A DNA stretch of 64,000 nt from Acinetobacter sp. ANC 3832 (GTDB taxonomy: Bacteria > Pseudomonadota > Gammaproteobacteria > Pseudomonadales > Moraxellaceae), in contig NZ_NEGJ01000001.1 in assembly GCF_002135415.1 (NCBI RefSeq), positions 186,001-250,000 on the forward strand, in the 5' to 3' direction. Below are positions 54,070-63,761 of this stretch, one piece after another. Each line of letters begins with the position of its first letter. Within the stretch, counting starts at the first letter, position 1. A program made the position numbers and the translations under genes. A model generated the notes under the pieces. It saw only the letters and a program-made list of their open reading frames with translations, was not told the origin of the DNA and did no database searches.

Positions 54070-55479
54070 TTATAAATCAAACAACTTCCCAGGATTCATA
54101 ATCCCGTTTGGATCGAATACTTTTTTCAAAGCTTTCATATATTCAATTTCTTCAGCAGAACGGGTATATCCCAAATATGGTTTTTTGGTCATTCCCACGC
54201 CATGCTCAGCAGAAATCGAACCATCATATTTTTCTACAATTTCAAATACATTCTTATTTACGACCTGACATTTTTCAAAGAATTCATCTTTAGAAAGATT
54301 GGCAGGTTTTAGAATATTTAAATGCAAGTTTCCGTCACCAATGTGACCAAACCAGCAAATTTCAAAATCAGGATAATTCGTTTCCACAATTGCATCAATT
54401 TCTTTAATAAATGCAGGAACATGAGTAATTAATACTGAAATATCATTTTTATACGGTGTGAATGGTGCAATCGTTTCAGAAATATCTTCACGTAAACGCC
54501 ATAAGCTTTTCACTTGTTCTAAGCTTTGGCTCATCACCCCATCAAGTACCCAACCTTGTTCCATGCAATGCTCAAAGATTTCCATCGCAGCATCCATAAT
54601 TGGTTCATACGGCGCTTCAAACTCAAGCAAGACATAGAATGGGCATTCAGTTTCAAATGGACGTTGCACATGACCACGATCTAACACTTTTTTCATTGCA
54701 AGTTCACCAAAGAACTCAAATGCAGTTAAATCAATTTTGTTTTGGAATGCATGTAATACAGGCATAATTGAATCAAAATCAGGTACACCTAAAACCAAAA
54801 CTTGTAAATCATGCGGTTGACGTTCAAGTTTAATTTCAGCTTCGGTCACTAAACCTAAAGTCCCCTCGCCACCAATAAACAAATGTTGCATTGCATAGCC
54901 AGTAGCATTTTTAATCATGCCTTTATTTAAACGCAGAACATCACCCTTACCAGTCACAACGGTTAAGCCCAGTACCCAATTACGCGTCATACCATATTTA
55001 ATGACTTTAATACCGCCGGCATTGGTACCAATATTCCCGCCCATTTGCGATGAACCTGATGATGCAAAATCAACTGGATAATACATACCCTGCTCTTCTG
55101 CATAGTTTTGCAACTGTTCAGTCACAACACCTGCCTGAATACGTACCATACGATCGGCTGGATAGAACTCAATAATTTGGTTCATTTTATCCATGCTAAT
55201 CACAATTTCGCCATTCGCTGCAACTGCACCTGCGGATAAACCTGTACGACCACCCGATGGGGTAATTGCGACATTAAATTGATTGGCAAGTTTTACAATC
55301 GCTTGCACTTGCTCAGTGCTCGATGGAAAAACAATCACAGATGGGTTCGGATCGAAATGCTTAGTATGGTCTTTACCCCAATTCTCTAAGCTATCTGCAT
55401 CGGTTTTGATGCGGCTTTCACCGACAATTTCTGTCAATTGGGTCAATAATTCAGGTGCTATCGTTACTGGAGCATTCAT
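54070..55479 (-). CDS. FAD-linked D-2-hydroxyglutarate dehydrogenase
   Basis: A 469-residue oxidoreductase of the VAO/GlcD-type family. The FAD-binding domain has SVIVFPSSTEQVQAIVKLAN, TPSGGRTGLSAGAV and the long ...GSSQMGGNIGTNAGGIKVIKYGMTR segment. The C-terminal part has the metal-binding CWFGHIGDGNLHLNI and SAEHGVGMTKKPYL. D-lactate and D-2-hydroxyglutarate dehydrogenases look alike here. The divergent position next to serA favours D-2-hydroxyglutarate, since SerA makes this compound by reducing 2-oxoglutarate, and the pair has been described as coupled in Pseudomonas. Confidence 0.88.
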   Translation of the reverse strand: MNAPVTIAPELLTQLTEIVGESRIKTDADSLENWGKDHTKHFDPNPSVIVFPSSTEQVQAIVKLANQFNVAITPSGGRTGLSAGAVAANGEIVISMDKMNQIIEFYPADRMVRIQAGVVTEQLQNYAEEQGMYYPVDFASSGSSQMGGNIGTNAGGIKVIKYGMTRNWVLGLTVVTGKGDVLRLNKGMIKNATGYAMQHLFIGGEGTLGLVTEAEIKLERQPHDLQVLVLGVPDFDSIMPVLHAFQNKIDLTAFEFFGELAMKKVLDRGHVQRPFETECPFYVLLEFEAPYEPIMDAAMEIFEHCMEQGWVLDGVMSQSLEQVKSLWRLREDISETIAPFTPYKNDISVLITHVPAFIKEIDAIVETNYPDFEICWFGHIGDGNLHLNILKPANLSKDEFFEKCQVVNKNVFEIVEKYDGSISAEHGVGMTKKPYLGYTRSAEEIEYMKALKKVFDPNGIMNPGKLFDL

Positions 55480-55855
55480 CGTTCTGCGGACCTAGCAAGA
55501 AATAAATTAGTAATATTCGGGACTACTGCATGTTTCATGTCTGAATGGTGCTTGAGGAAATGTACGCTTTTATTTCCAAAGCTAAAATCGGGTAATCATC
55601 CAGTTATACAATATTTTAGCGATAAATTAGCGCTGAATAAAGCATATAACAGGCATGCAATATTTACACTCCGTGTTTAAAGACGCAATATTTTGCGTAT
55701 TTTTTCGACAAAATAGTGTTCATGCAATTTATCAATATAGCTTATAAGAAATCGAGGACAAAATATCCACTCTCACCGTCATAAACGAAATATCTATAGA
55801 CCCATGTCTATGGTATCATATTGCGACTAAATTTGGCCTTTGTAGCGGAGCCGTA
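55480..55855. promoter_or_regulatory. Divergent control region of serA and the FAD dehydrogenase
   Basis: About 375 bases. ACGCAA-TATT-TTGCGT-ATTTTTT at 55683-55705 is an intrinsic-terminator-like hairpin, about 150 bases before the serA start on the plus strand. ATAGAC-CCAT-GTCTAT at 55796-55811 is a second hairpin. A transcript attenuator or the end of a small RNA are both possible. No ORF. Confidence 0.5.
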
Positions 55856-57088
55856 ATGAGCCAACATCTTTCACTACCTAAAGATAAAATTCGTTTCTTG
55901 TTGTTAGAAGGCGTTCATCAGAATGCAATCGACACTTTAAATGCTGCTGGATATACCAACATCGATTCCCGTAAAACTGCGCTTGAAGGTGAAGCGTTGA
56001 AAGAAGCGGTTAAAGATGCTCACTTCATCGGTATTCGTTCCCGTACTCAATTGACTGAAGAAGTATTTGAAGCTGCGAACAAACTGATTGCGGTGGGATG
56101 TTTCTGTATCGGAACAAACCAAGTGAACTTAAATGCTGCCATGATTCGTGGTATTCCAGTATTTAACGCACCTTATTCAAATACACGTTCAGTTGCTGAG
56201 CTTGTACTTGCTGAAGCAATTTTACTGCTTCGTGGTGTACCGGCTAAATCTGCTTCAACACATCGTGGTGGTTGGAACAAATCTGCAGTAGGTTCATTTG
56301 AAACTCGTGGTAAAACTTTAGGTATCGTGGGTTACGGCTCAATCGGTTCTCAACTTTCTGTTCTTGCAGAAAGCTTAGGCATGCACGTTATTTATTATGA
56401 TGCTGTCACTAAACTTCCTATGGGTAATGCACGTCAAGTGGGTTCTATGGGTGAGTTATTAGCAAATGCTGATGTGGTTACTTTGCATGTTCCAGATGTA
56501 CCTTCTACACGTAATTTCTTTGGCAAAGCTCAATTTGCACAAATGAAAGAAGGTTCAATCTTCATCAATGCTGCACGTGGTACATGTGTGATCATTGAAG
56601 ACCTTGCTGATGCAATCAAAGCAGGTCACATTGCAGGTGCTGCAGTTGATGTATTCCCGAAAGAACCTAAAGCAAACGGTGAAGAATTTGTTTCTCCACT
56701 TCGTGGTTTAGACAACGTGATTTTAACACCTCACGTTGGCGGTTCTACAATGGAAGCACAAGCAAACATCGGTTTAGAAGTTGCTGAGAAATTCGTTGCT
56801 TACTCAGACAAAGGTATGACTTTATCTGCAGTCAACTTCCCTGAAATCGCATTGCCATTGACTGAAGGTAAACACCGTTTACTTCACATTCATAAAAATG
56901 TGCCAGGCGTACTTTCTAAAATCAACAATTTGTTCGCTGAACATGGTATCAACATCTCTGGTCAATCTTTAATGACCAAAGGTGATGTTGGCTACTTAGT
57001 GATGGATGTTGATGCAACCGCATCTAAAGAAGCTTTAGATACCTTGCATGAAGTTGAAGGCACAATCCGCGTACGTGTATTGTTCTAA
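55856..57088 (+). CDS. serA: D-3-phosphoglycerate dehydrogenase
   Basis: First enzyme of L-serine synthesis, oxidising 3-phosphoglycerate to 3-phosphohydroxypyruvate. It has 410 residues, the length of the E. coli type with one ACT domain. Motifs: GIRSRTQLTEEV, the Rossmann loop GIVGYGSIGSQL near residue 155, catalytic Arg in NAARGT, Glu in DVFPKEP and His in LTPHVGGST. The ACT domain at about residues 335-410 (LHIHKNVPGVLSKINNLFAEHGINI) gives serine feedback control. Divergent from the FAD dehydrogenase; a strong terminator follows. Confidence 0.97.
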   Translation: MSQHLSLPKDKIRFLLLEGVHQNAIDTLNAAGYTNIDSRKTALEGEALKEAVKDAHFIGIRSRTQLTEEVFEAANKLIAVGCFCIGTNQVNLNAAMIRGIPVFNAPYSNTRSVAELVLAEAILLLRGVPAKSASTHRGGWNKSAVGSFETRGKTLGIVGYGSIGSQLSVLAESLGMHVIYYDAVTKLPMGNARQVGSMGELLANADVVTLHVPDVPSTRNFFGKAQFAQMKEGSIFINAARGTCVIIEDLADAIKAGHIAGAAVDVFPKEPKANGEEFVSPLRGLDNVILTPHVGGSTMEAQANIGLEVAEKFVAYSDKGMTLSAVNFPEIALPLTEGKHRLLHIHKNVPGVLSKINNLFAEHGINISGQSLMTKGDVGYLVMDVDATASKEALDTLHEVEGTIRVRVLF

Positions 57089-57104
57089 GCTATAAAAGCG
57101 ATTC

Positions 57105-57137
57105 AAAAAACCACAGTTTTATAACTGTGGTTTTTTT
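57105..57137 (+). terminator. Intrinsic terminator of serA
   Basis: CCACAGTT-TTAT-AACTGTGG is flanked by an A-run and followed by seven T. Confidence 0.95.
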
Positions 57138-57194
57138 ATTGTTTGGTTGAAAACTGTTACTATTTACGCACTCATCAAAATTGTATTTAGTCAC

Positions 57195-58076
57195 ATGCTA
57201 AATCTTAAAAGTCCGTCTTATTTACAAGCAACTATTCTGCTTTTCATTGCCATGGTGAGTGTGCAAAGTAGCGGATCTCTCGCCAAAGTTCTGTTTGATC
57301 ATTTCCCAGTATTAATTGTCTCTGCGATGCGGTTATTTCTCGGTGCAATCATTCTGGCTATTATTTTTAGAATTTGGCAAATCAATTTTAAATTGGTGAA
57401 ATGGTCTTCGATTATTGCTTATGGTGTCGCTCTTGCAGGGATGAATGCTTTATTTTATTTATCAATAGAGCGTTTACCTTTAGGTATTGCGGTTTCATTT
57501 GAATTTATTGGACCACTGAGCGTTGCTTTATATTACGCACGACAGAAATTTGATTTTGTTTGGGTCGGACTTGCCATTTTAGGCTTGGTTTTACTGTTCC
57601 CTTTTGATCAAGCAGCTGAATCTTTAGATCCAATTGGGATTGCATTTGCACTTGCCGCAGGTGCTTGTTGGGCAATGTATATTGTTGCAGGACAAAGACC
57701 TTCTGGCATTTCAGGAAATCATACTGTCTGTTTAGGTATGTTTGTTGGGATGTTGTGTTTAATGCCAATTGCTGTTTTTTCTGGACTGTCTTTTGCTGTT
57801 TTTGAACCTTCAAATTTAATCTATTTTATTGCGCTTGCTATTCTTGCCAGTGCCTTACCTTTTACTTTAGAAATCATTGCTTTAAGAAATTTAACCGCTT
57901 TAAGTTTTGGAACACTCATGAGTTTAGAGCCTGCTATTGCTGCATTCTCAGGTTTTATATTTTTAGGTGAACAATTACTTTGGACTCAATGGCTGGCTTT
58001 AGCCACCATTATTTGTGCATCTATTGGTTGTACTTATACGACACAAAAAGCGAAGAAAAAAGCAGAAGATTTTTAG
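57195..58076 (+). CDS. EamA/RhtA-family inner-membrane exporter (copy 1)
   Basis: About 293 residues from ATG 57195 (a TTG at 57147 is open but unlikely). Ten transmembrane helices in two EamA repeats, about residues 10-135 and 145-285. RhtA-like features are YLSIERLPLGIAVSFEFIGPL and FLGEQLLWTQWLALATIIC. RhtA exports threonine and homoserine. Its position after serA suggests an amino-acid overflow exporter, but a terminator separates them. It is a paralogue of the gene at 62176. Confidence 0.88.
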   Translation: MLNLKSPSYLQATILLFIAMVSVQSSGSLAKVLFDHFPVLIVSAMRLFLGAIILAIIFRIWQINFKLVKWSSIIAYGVALAGMNALFYLSIERLPLGIAVSFEFIGPLSVALYYARQKFDFVWVGLAILGLVLLFPFDQAAESLDPIGIAFALAAGACWAMYIVAGQRPSGISGNHTVCLGMFVGMLCLMPIAVFSGLSFAVFEPSNLIYFIALAILASALPFTLEIIALRNLTALSFGTLMSLEPAIAAFSGFIFLGEQLLWTQWLALATIICASIGCTYTTQKAKKKAEDF

Positions 58077-58106
58077 AAAAAAACCACCTTGAAAGGTGGT
58101 TTTTTA
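58077..58106. terminator. Bidirectional terminator
   Basis: AACCACCTT-GA-AAGGTGGTT with A- and T-runs on both sides, between the convergent exporter and PKD lipoprotein genes. Confidence 0.9.
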
Positions 58107-58109
58107 TTT

Positions 58110-60335
58110 TCACTCTGGCATTTGATACAAGCTATAATCCCATGGAATTTCAATTACTTGATTTTCACTAAGTAATTCATTGGGAATTCCTGGTGTTCTT
58201 GTACTACTGTAATCACCATTCATCGAATCAAAAACGATAAAATCTTGAGGATTTACATTAGGTAAAACAATTGGCACAGTTTCGTTTTCATCCATATTAA
58301 TCTTTCGATCAAAACTCAATGGTAAATTAGGATCATAATTACCCTTCAACCATTCATCTAGTAAAGCAGCTGGAATAATAAACACTCTAACTGAACATGC
58401 TTCGATTCCAACACTACATTTTAATTGTAGATTTTTAACTGAATTTCCAATGATTGTTTTCTGACTCAGTTGTATCTCTATTTTATTTCCATTCACTTTA
58501 AAAGTATTACCTGAATATTGTACCCATACTCCATTTTCTTGGCTTGGAAGTGAGTTTGCATTCCAATTTAAATTTACCTCTCCATCTAAATAATAAACTT
58601 GACCTGATGCTCGAGCATACAAGGTAATATTATTATCAGCTTTTACATCACACCCTACAGATGAACCATCAGCTAATTTGCACTGAATAAGATAAGGAAT
58701 ACTTTTCGTTGTTAAGTCAATCATTACATCATCGAAAGCACCTGAATTAGCAGTACCTTGATAGATCACAACTTGGGAACCTTGAACAACATAACTTGAA
58801 GCAGTCCATTTTTTTGATGTTCCGTTTGAACCACTAATGACAGTTCCACCTTCTTTAGAAATGGACTTATATTCTTGTTCATCATTTATTACGGAACAAT
58901 CTGAAAAAGTATGATCAGGTAAGCGACAACGTATAAAGTTCTTAGACTTTGGTGCTCCTAATTGGATCGTAACTTGATCACCATTTGTTCCTGAACTAGC
59001 GACACCTTGTAATAAACCATTTGTCGCTGTCCAATCAACTTTAGAAATTTGATCATTTTTCGGTAAGCCAATATTGCCACTAAACATTAATCCTGATTCA
59101 GATATCCCACCATTTAACTTAAAGGCTAAACGAGAATTATCTTTATATTGAATTGTAAAACGGATATCACAACGAATTGGAATGTCGCCAGAGATACATT
59201 TTACAAAAGCACTACCACCTTCATTTAAATAAACAGGTTGATCCCAATTCCATGTAGAAAAGTGCTTAATTGTTGCTTGTACAGCTAAACCCGTTTTAGA
59301 GTCTTTTTCAGCAACAACTTTACCTGTACCTTCTTCAATCCATAATCCATCAATTTCTGAAAAATGCCACATTGGAATTACACTATCAATTCCTAAAGGT
59401 TTATTTTGTAAACTTGTAAAAGGCAAATCCATTTTAATATCCGCAGTTTTACCTGTTGCAAGTTGCAATTTATTTCCTTGAGCATCAAAAAATTCTGCAG
59501 TAATCATACCCGCACTAATCAATTGAACAATATTACCTTTTGCGTCTCTAGCAAAACCATTCGCTGGCATTGCATTAAGATCTGTACCAGTAATATCCCA
59601 AGGTGTCACTTTAACGATGACCTGACCCTTTGCTGTTACACCAGTAGATTCAATTACAAAGGAATTTTCAGCAAAAGTGATTGTTGCTCCTAAAGACATC
59701 GCAGATATGGTCTGAGTATCTTCAATATGAGAAATTAAAAGTGTATTTTTTACTGCAAGCAAAGAAGCTTGAACTGAATTTAAATCCTTAACATCAACTA
59801 CAGTTGATTGAGTAATAAATCCATCTTTTTCAAAAGTAACAACCACTTTTGTTGTATTTTGAGCCAATGTTAAATTCAAATTCGCTTGACCATTTTGGTC
59901 AGTCGTTGCTGTTTGGCCTTGAATTGTCACTTTTGCATTAGGAAGTAAAGTTCCATCAGAACTTTGGATTAATGCTGAAACCTTTTGAGTTACCGCGACA
60001 CCTTGTTTCACTGTAATTTTTTGCGTTGTAGCACTTATTTGCCCAGCTAAATCCGTTACGCTCAGTTTAACGACATATTTTCCAGCATTGGTATAAGTAT
60101 GCTCTGTCGTCTGACCAGTGCCTTGGCTACCATCACCAAAATCCCATGCATAAACGCTAATTGCGTTCCCTTCTTTTGCTTTATAAACACTACTTTTACT
60201 TGCATCAAATTTGACAACTTCACCTGTGCTTGGTGCACTTGGCGTATAAATAAAATCTGCTGTCGGTTTGCAGGCAACTAAAAACAGGCTTAAAAATGCG
60301 AAAATCAACCATTTTATATAGTTTTCTGTTTTCAT
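58110..60335 (-). CDS. Large PKD-domain lipoprotein
   Basis: From ATG 60335 it is 741 residues. Lipobox LFLVAC (cysteine near residue 21), then a PKD domain at about 26-110 (GEVVKFDASKS, YAWDFGDGS, EHTYTNAGKYVVKLSVTD). A carboxypeptidase-regulatory-like beta domain follows at about 115-190 (GTLLPNAKVTIQGQTATTDQNGQANL), and then a long beta-rich region with paired cysteines in short segments such as VKCISGDIPIRCDI and IQCKLADGSSVGC. PKD and regulatory domains are protein or carbohydrate binding modules in surface proteins. The C-terminal two thirds match no family that I know. Monocistronic. Confidence 0.8.
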   Translation of the reverse strand: MKTENYIKWLIFAFLSLFLVACKPTADFIYTPSAPSTGEVVKFDASKSSVYKAKEGNAISVYAWDFGDGSQGTGQTTEHTYTNAGKYVVKLSVTDLAGQISATTQKITVKQGVAVTQKVSALIQSSDGTLLPNAKVTIQGQTATTDQNGQANLNLTLAQNTTKVVVTFEKDGFITQSTVVDVKDLNSVQASLLAVKNTLLISHIEDTQTISAMSLGATITFAENSFVIESTGVTAKGQVIVKVTPWDITGTDLNAMPANGFARDAKGNIVQLISAGMITAEFFDAQGNKLQLATGKTADIKMDLPFTSLQNKPLGIDSVIPMWHFSEIDGLWIEEGTGKVVAEKDSKTGLAVQATIKHFSTWNWDQPVYLNEGGSAFVKCISGDIPIRCDIRFTIQYKDNSRLAFKLNGGISESGLMFSGNIGLPKNDQISKVDWTATNGLLQGVASSGTNGDQVTIQLGAPKSKNFIRCRLPDHTFSDCSVINDEQEYKSISKEGGTVISGSNGTSKKWTASSYVVQGSQVVIYQGTANSGAFDDVMIDLTTKSIPYLIQCKLADGSSVGCDVKADNNITLYARASGQVYYLDGEVNLNWNANSLPSQENGVWVQYSGNTFKVNGNKIEIQLSQKTIIGNSVKNLQLKCSVGIEACSVRVFIIPAALLDEWLKGNYDPNLPLSFDRKINMDENETVPIVLPNVNPQDFIVFDSMNGDYSSTRTPGIPNELLSENQVIEIPWDYSLYQMPE

Positions 60336-60498
60336 CATTTATACCTTTTTTATTAAGTGTTTTAATTATGTGACAAGAGTCACATTTTAAATTGTACTGT
60401 TTATTATTTATTAACAATTGGCTTTAAATTACAAAATGTCATCAAAATATTCAGGTTTATTTAATTATCCTTTACAGGAAAGCTTTATTAAGTGTAAT

Positions 60499-60536
60499 AA
60501 AAAAGCTTCCTCAAATCTCTTCAAGAAAGCTTTTTT
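60499..60536. terminator. Terminator of the Sel1-repeat gene
   Basis: AAAAAAGCTT and AAGCTTTTTT pair over ten bases around an 18-base loop, 15 bases after the stop on the minus strand. Confidence 0.75.
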
Positions 60537-60550
60537 AGAGTTTAGTAGTA

Positions 60551-62005
60551 TTAGTACTCTATCGATGCTGCTTCTATATGTTGATTTTGTTTGGCTAAAT
60601 CTAGATATTTACTCGCAGTTTTTTTATTTTTACGAACACCTAGACCGTCTTTATACGCCTTAAATAATTCAAAATAAGCATCAATATCACCTAAATCTGC
60701 GGCTTGTTTTAAAAACTCCACACTTTCTTTCGCATCAGCCTCAACCCCTGTTCCATCTCGGTAAATTTGAGCCAAGAGAAAATGGGCACGTGCTGAATGT
60801 GCATCTTTTGCTTGGTGCAACCATTTGAGCATATCTTCAATATTATTTAGACGTTGTTCATAAATCGCCATACATAACATTGCTTGAATATGCCCATTTT
60901 TTGCAGCTTCCATTAATAATGGAATATGTTGCGCATGTTCAATCGGCAATAACATGGACAATTCAAATTGCGCATCACGATGATGATTTTGTGCAGCGCG
61001 TTCCAACCATTGTAAGCCAAGTTGAGCATCTTTCTCAGTGCCCAAACCATGTCTTAAACATTGTGCAAAAGAATATTGCGCATCTTTATTACCTGCCAAT
61101 GCTGCCTGTTGCATTAAAGTAAAAGCCTGTTGACGTAAAGCATTTTTCTCTGCTTCGTTGGTCGTAATATCACTTTGCTTTAATAGTTCCACTGCAACAA
61201 TATAAGCTGACTCAACATGACCATTATTGGCCGCTTTTAAGAAAAATGCTTGCGCAATTTCACTTGAACCATCTTTGCTTTTTTGCTCTAACAAAGCACG
61301 AACATAGCATCCATAAGCATCGTTCTGCTCTTGTGCAATATGTGCATATTTAAATGCTTTTTCAAGTTCATCATTTTTCAAATAATGAAATGCCAATAAA
61401 GCACAGGCAAAAGAATCATTCGTTGCTAAGTTTTCAAGCTGACGTTGAACCTCATCTTGATTAAAACCTTCATATTGAACAAATAGTTTTAAACTTGATT
61501 GATATTGATGATTTAAATAATTATCGAGTAACAGTTGCTGTGATTTTTTTGCATCTTGATTTAATAAAGCTTCTGCATAAATATGAATTGCTTCAGGATG
61601 GTTCAATTGCACAGCTTGTTGTAAATGAACAAGACCTTGTTGTGAATTCAATGTCTCCACAATTCCTTTACGAGCAATATGAAATAGCTCTAAATGAGCC
61701 AAAGCATCATTTAATTTCGCTGCATGTTGAAAAAATAAAATGGCTGATTGGACATCCTGTGGAACATAATGCCCCAATAAATGCCATTGCCCTAAAAGCG
61801 TACTTGCTGCTGCATAATTTTGATTAGATGCTTGAACCAATAAATCGACACGTTTTTGTGCGTCTTCATCTGATTGGGCTTGCCTCTGCTGTTCAGATTG
61901 TAATACCCATTGAAACCCAGCTTCCGCATTTCCCAAGCTCGCTTGTTCCAATAAATCTCGCTGACTCTGTTCAGAATTTATTGTATTTAATACTGTCTTT
62001 GACAT
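60551..62005 (-). CDS. Sel1-repeat (TPR-like) protein
   Basis: About 484 residues from ATG 62005 (AGGTG upstream); the frame reaches a GTG at 62014. There is no signal peptide, so it is cytoplasmic. It is built of Sel1-like helical pairs of about 36 residues. Clear repeats include AASTLLGQWHLLGHYVPQDVQSAILFFQHAAK-type, KDAQYSFAQCLRHGLGTEKDAQLGLQWLERAA-type, RAHFLLAQIYRDGTGVEADAKESVEFLKQAADLGD-type and the last YFELFKAYKDGLGVRKNKKTA. Such solenoids usually bind other proteins. No partner is indicated by neighbours. Confidence 0.88.
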   Translation of the reverse strand: MSKTVLNTINSEQSQRDLLEQASLGNAEAGFQWVLQSEQQRQAQSDEDAQKRVDLLVQASNQNYAAASTLLGQWHLLGHYVPQDVQSAILFFQHAAKLNDALAHLELFHIARKGIVETLNSQQGLVHLQQAVQLNHPEAIHIYAEALLNQDAKKSQQLLLDNYLNHQYQSSLKLFVQYEGFNQDEVQRQLENLATNDSFACALLAFHYLKNDELEKAFKYAHIAQEQNDAYGCYVRALLEQKSKDGSSEIAQAFFLKAANNGHVESAYIVAVELLKQSDITTNEAEKNALRQQAFTLMQQAALAGNKDAQYSFAQCLRHGLGTEKDAQLGLQWLERAAQNHHRDAQFELSMLLPIEHAQHIPLLMEAAKNGHIQAMLCMAIYEQRLNNIEDMLKWLHQAKDAHSARAHFLLAQIYRDGTGVEADAKESVEFLKQAADLGDIDAYFELFKAYKDGLGVRKNKKTASKYLDLAKQNQHIEAASIEY

Positions 62006-62175
62006 CCTATACACCTGAATAACTGTGTCATTTTTCTATGATTTACATTTTAATCTTACCTGAGTTTAAGCATACTGAAATAAAAATATTAAATGATTAT
62101 TCATATATTTTTGAAATGCTAAATTCAACATTAGAAAATGCTACACTGAATTCGTTCATTTTATAACGCTCATCT

Positions 62176-63051
62176 ATGCCAAACTCTCAATTGACTGCTG
62201 TTTTTTACATGGTTCTGTCCATGGTGGCTTATCAAATAAGTGCATCATTTGCCAAGCAATTATTTACAGTTCTTGATCCACTCACAGTCGTCACACTGAG
62301 GCTTTGTTTTGCATCTGTACTGATCATTTTAATGTTCCGCTCATGGCGCATTATTAAAAAATTACCTGAATTAAAGTGGAAAGATTTACTGTTCTATAGT
62401 GGTTCTGTGTGCTTAATGAATGTGTTGTTTTATGCCTCTTTAGGTCGGCTTCCACAAGGCATTGCTGTGGGTCTAGAATTCTTAGGTCCTTTGACCTTGG
62501 CGTTACTCTCCATCAAACAAAAAAGTGATTATATTTGGGTTTGTCTTGCCATTCTTGGTGTGGCGTTGATGGTGCCTTGGCAAGATGCAGCAGCACATCA
62601 TTTTTCTTATTTAGGTGCAGCTTTTGCAATTGGTGCAGGTGTGTGTTGGGCAGTTTATATTTTCTATGGACAAAGAGTAGTCAGACAGAATATCGGGATG
62701 CATGCTCTAACCATTGCCATTGTATTATCTGCCCTAGTGATGTTGCCAATTAGCGCAATACACAACCCTACAGCATTAATACAGACTCAATATTGGGGTC
62801 AAACCTTACTCATTGCATTATTGGCTACAGCAATACCATACGCTTTAGATTTGATGGCATTAAAACGTTTAAGTAAATTAAGTTATGGCACATTGTCTAG
62901 TTTGTCGCCTGCTATTGGTGCTATTGCAGGAATGTTCCTATTAAAAGAGCATATTAGTTTTTGGCAAAGCATCGCCTTGGCGTGCATTATGCTTGCATCT
63001 ATTGGTGTAACGGTTCGAGCAAGCAAACAAAAGAATCTGATTGCTGATTAA
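62176..63051 (+). CDS. EamA/RhtA-family inner-membrane exporter (copy 2)
   Basis: A 291-residue protein with ten transmembrane helices in two EamA repeats. It shares with copy 1 (57195) the blocks LPQGIAVGLEFLGPL, WVCLAILGVALM, FAIGAGVCWAVYI and SYGTLSSLSPAIGA, so the two are paralogues of the RhtA type. Probable amino-acid or related metabolite export; the substrate is unknown. It is monocistronic with its own terminator. Confidence 0.88.
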   Translation: MPNSQLTAVFYMVLSMVAYQISASFAKQLFTVLDPLTVVTLRLCFASVLIILMFRSWRIIKKLPELKWKDLLFYSGSVCLMNVLFYASLGRLPQGIAVGLEFLGPLTLALLSIKQKSDYIWVCLAILGVALMVPWQDAAAHHFSYLGAAFAIGAGVCWAVYIFYGQRVVRQNIGMHALTIAIVLSALVMLPISAIHNPTALIQTQYWGQTLLIALLATAIPYALDLMALKRLSKLSYGTLSSLSPAIGAIAGMFLLKEHISFWQSIALACIMLASIGVTVRASKQKNLIAD

Positions 63052-63063
63052 AGTAATCATCAT

Positions 63064-63092
63064 AAAAAAGATGGTGTATTCACCATCTTTCA
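63064..63092. terminator. Bidirectional terminator
   Basis: AAAGATGGTG-TATT-CACCATCTTT, a perfect ten-base stem, with an A-run before it, between convergent genes. Confidence 0.85.
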
Positions 63093-63165
63093 ATCGACTA
63101 TAATTTAAATGAAAAATTTGAGCTTTGGCCTTTAGATGAAAATACTAAGCAGTTTAAATTACACA

Positions 63166-63627
63166 TTAGGTCAAGCTATCTTTGCTTGAAGCCTTATATT
63201 TTTTATATTCCTTTAAATACTGTTTTGCCAAAGATTTTTTTTTTTTATCTTCTAAAATTTTTCCTGCTTGCTGAAAAAAACCGTGCTCCTCTTCTTTTAA
63301 ATGATGATGTACCGTTTCATTTAATTTTTTAGCCAGAACCAACCAGCTTGAATGGCTAAACTCTGTTTCAGTCAGTTGCTCTAATAACTCATCCATTTTG
63401 TGGTGTTCAGATAAAGCATGCCGAGTAATATTCAAACCCGAATCAGTCATCATTAAAGGAATATAAAAATAGCGATCTTCTGCAACCGCATGTGCATACA
63501 ATTCATTTTTTAGTAATTCAAACAATTCACGACGTTCAGTTGTATCGCCTGATGTTTGCACTAATTTTTCAGAAAGATCACGTTGTACTTCATGGCTTTC
63601 ACGTAAAGCTTCAAAAATATTCATCAT
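63166..63627 (-). CDS. Hemerythrin-domain protein
   Basis: A 153-residue cytoplasmic four-helix protein with a hemerythrin-like di-iron site. Ligands visible are His in LRESHEVQ (residue 12), His and Glu in ELYAHAVAEDRYF, His in ALSEHHKMDEL, and His and Glu in HHHLKEEEHGFF. The tail is lysine-rich. Roles known for such proteins include oxygen, nitric oxide or iron handling. A GAGGG precedes the ATG; the second ATG (63624) is an equal alternative. Monocistronic. Confidence 0.88.
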   Translation of the reverse strand: MMNIFEALRESHEVQRDLSEKLVQTSGDTTERRELFELLKNELYAHAVAEDRYFYIPLMMTDSGLNITRHALSEHHKMDELLEQLTETEFSHSSWLVLAKKLNETVHHHLKEEEHGFFQQAGKILEDKKKKSLAKQYLKEYKKYKASSKDSLT

Positions 63628-63761
63628 GTTTTCCCTCTCATTTTATTGTTTAATGAATCGCTTGATCATTATCGCTACAGCTTGATATTAAATATGCAAC
63701 ACCTAAACGTCAGTCACTTCCTGCAATATTTTGTATAATAAACTTTAATATTAAGAATAAT

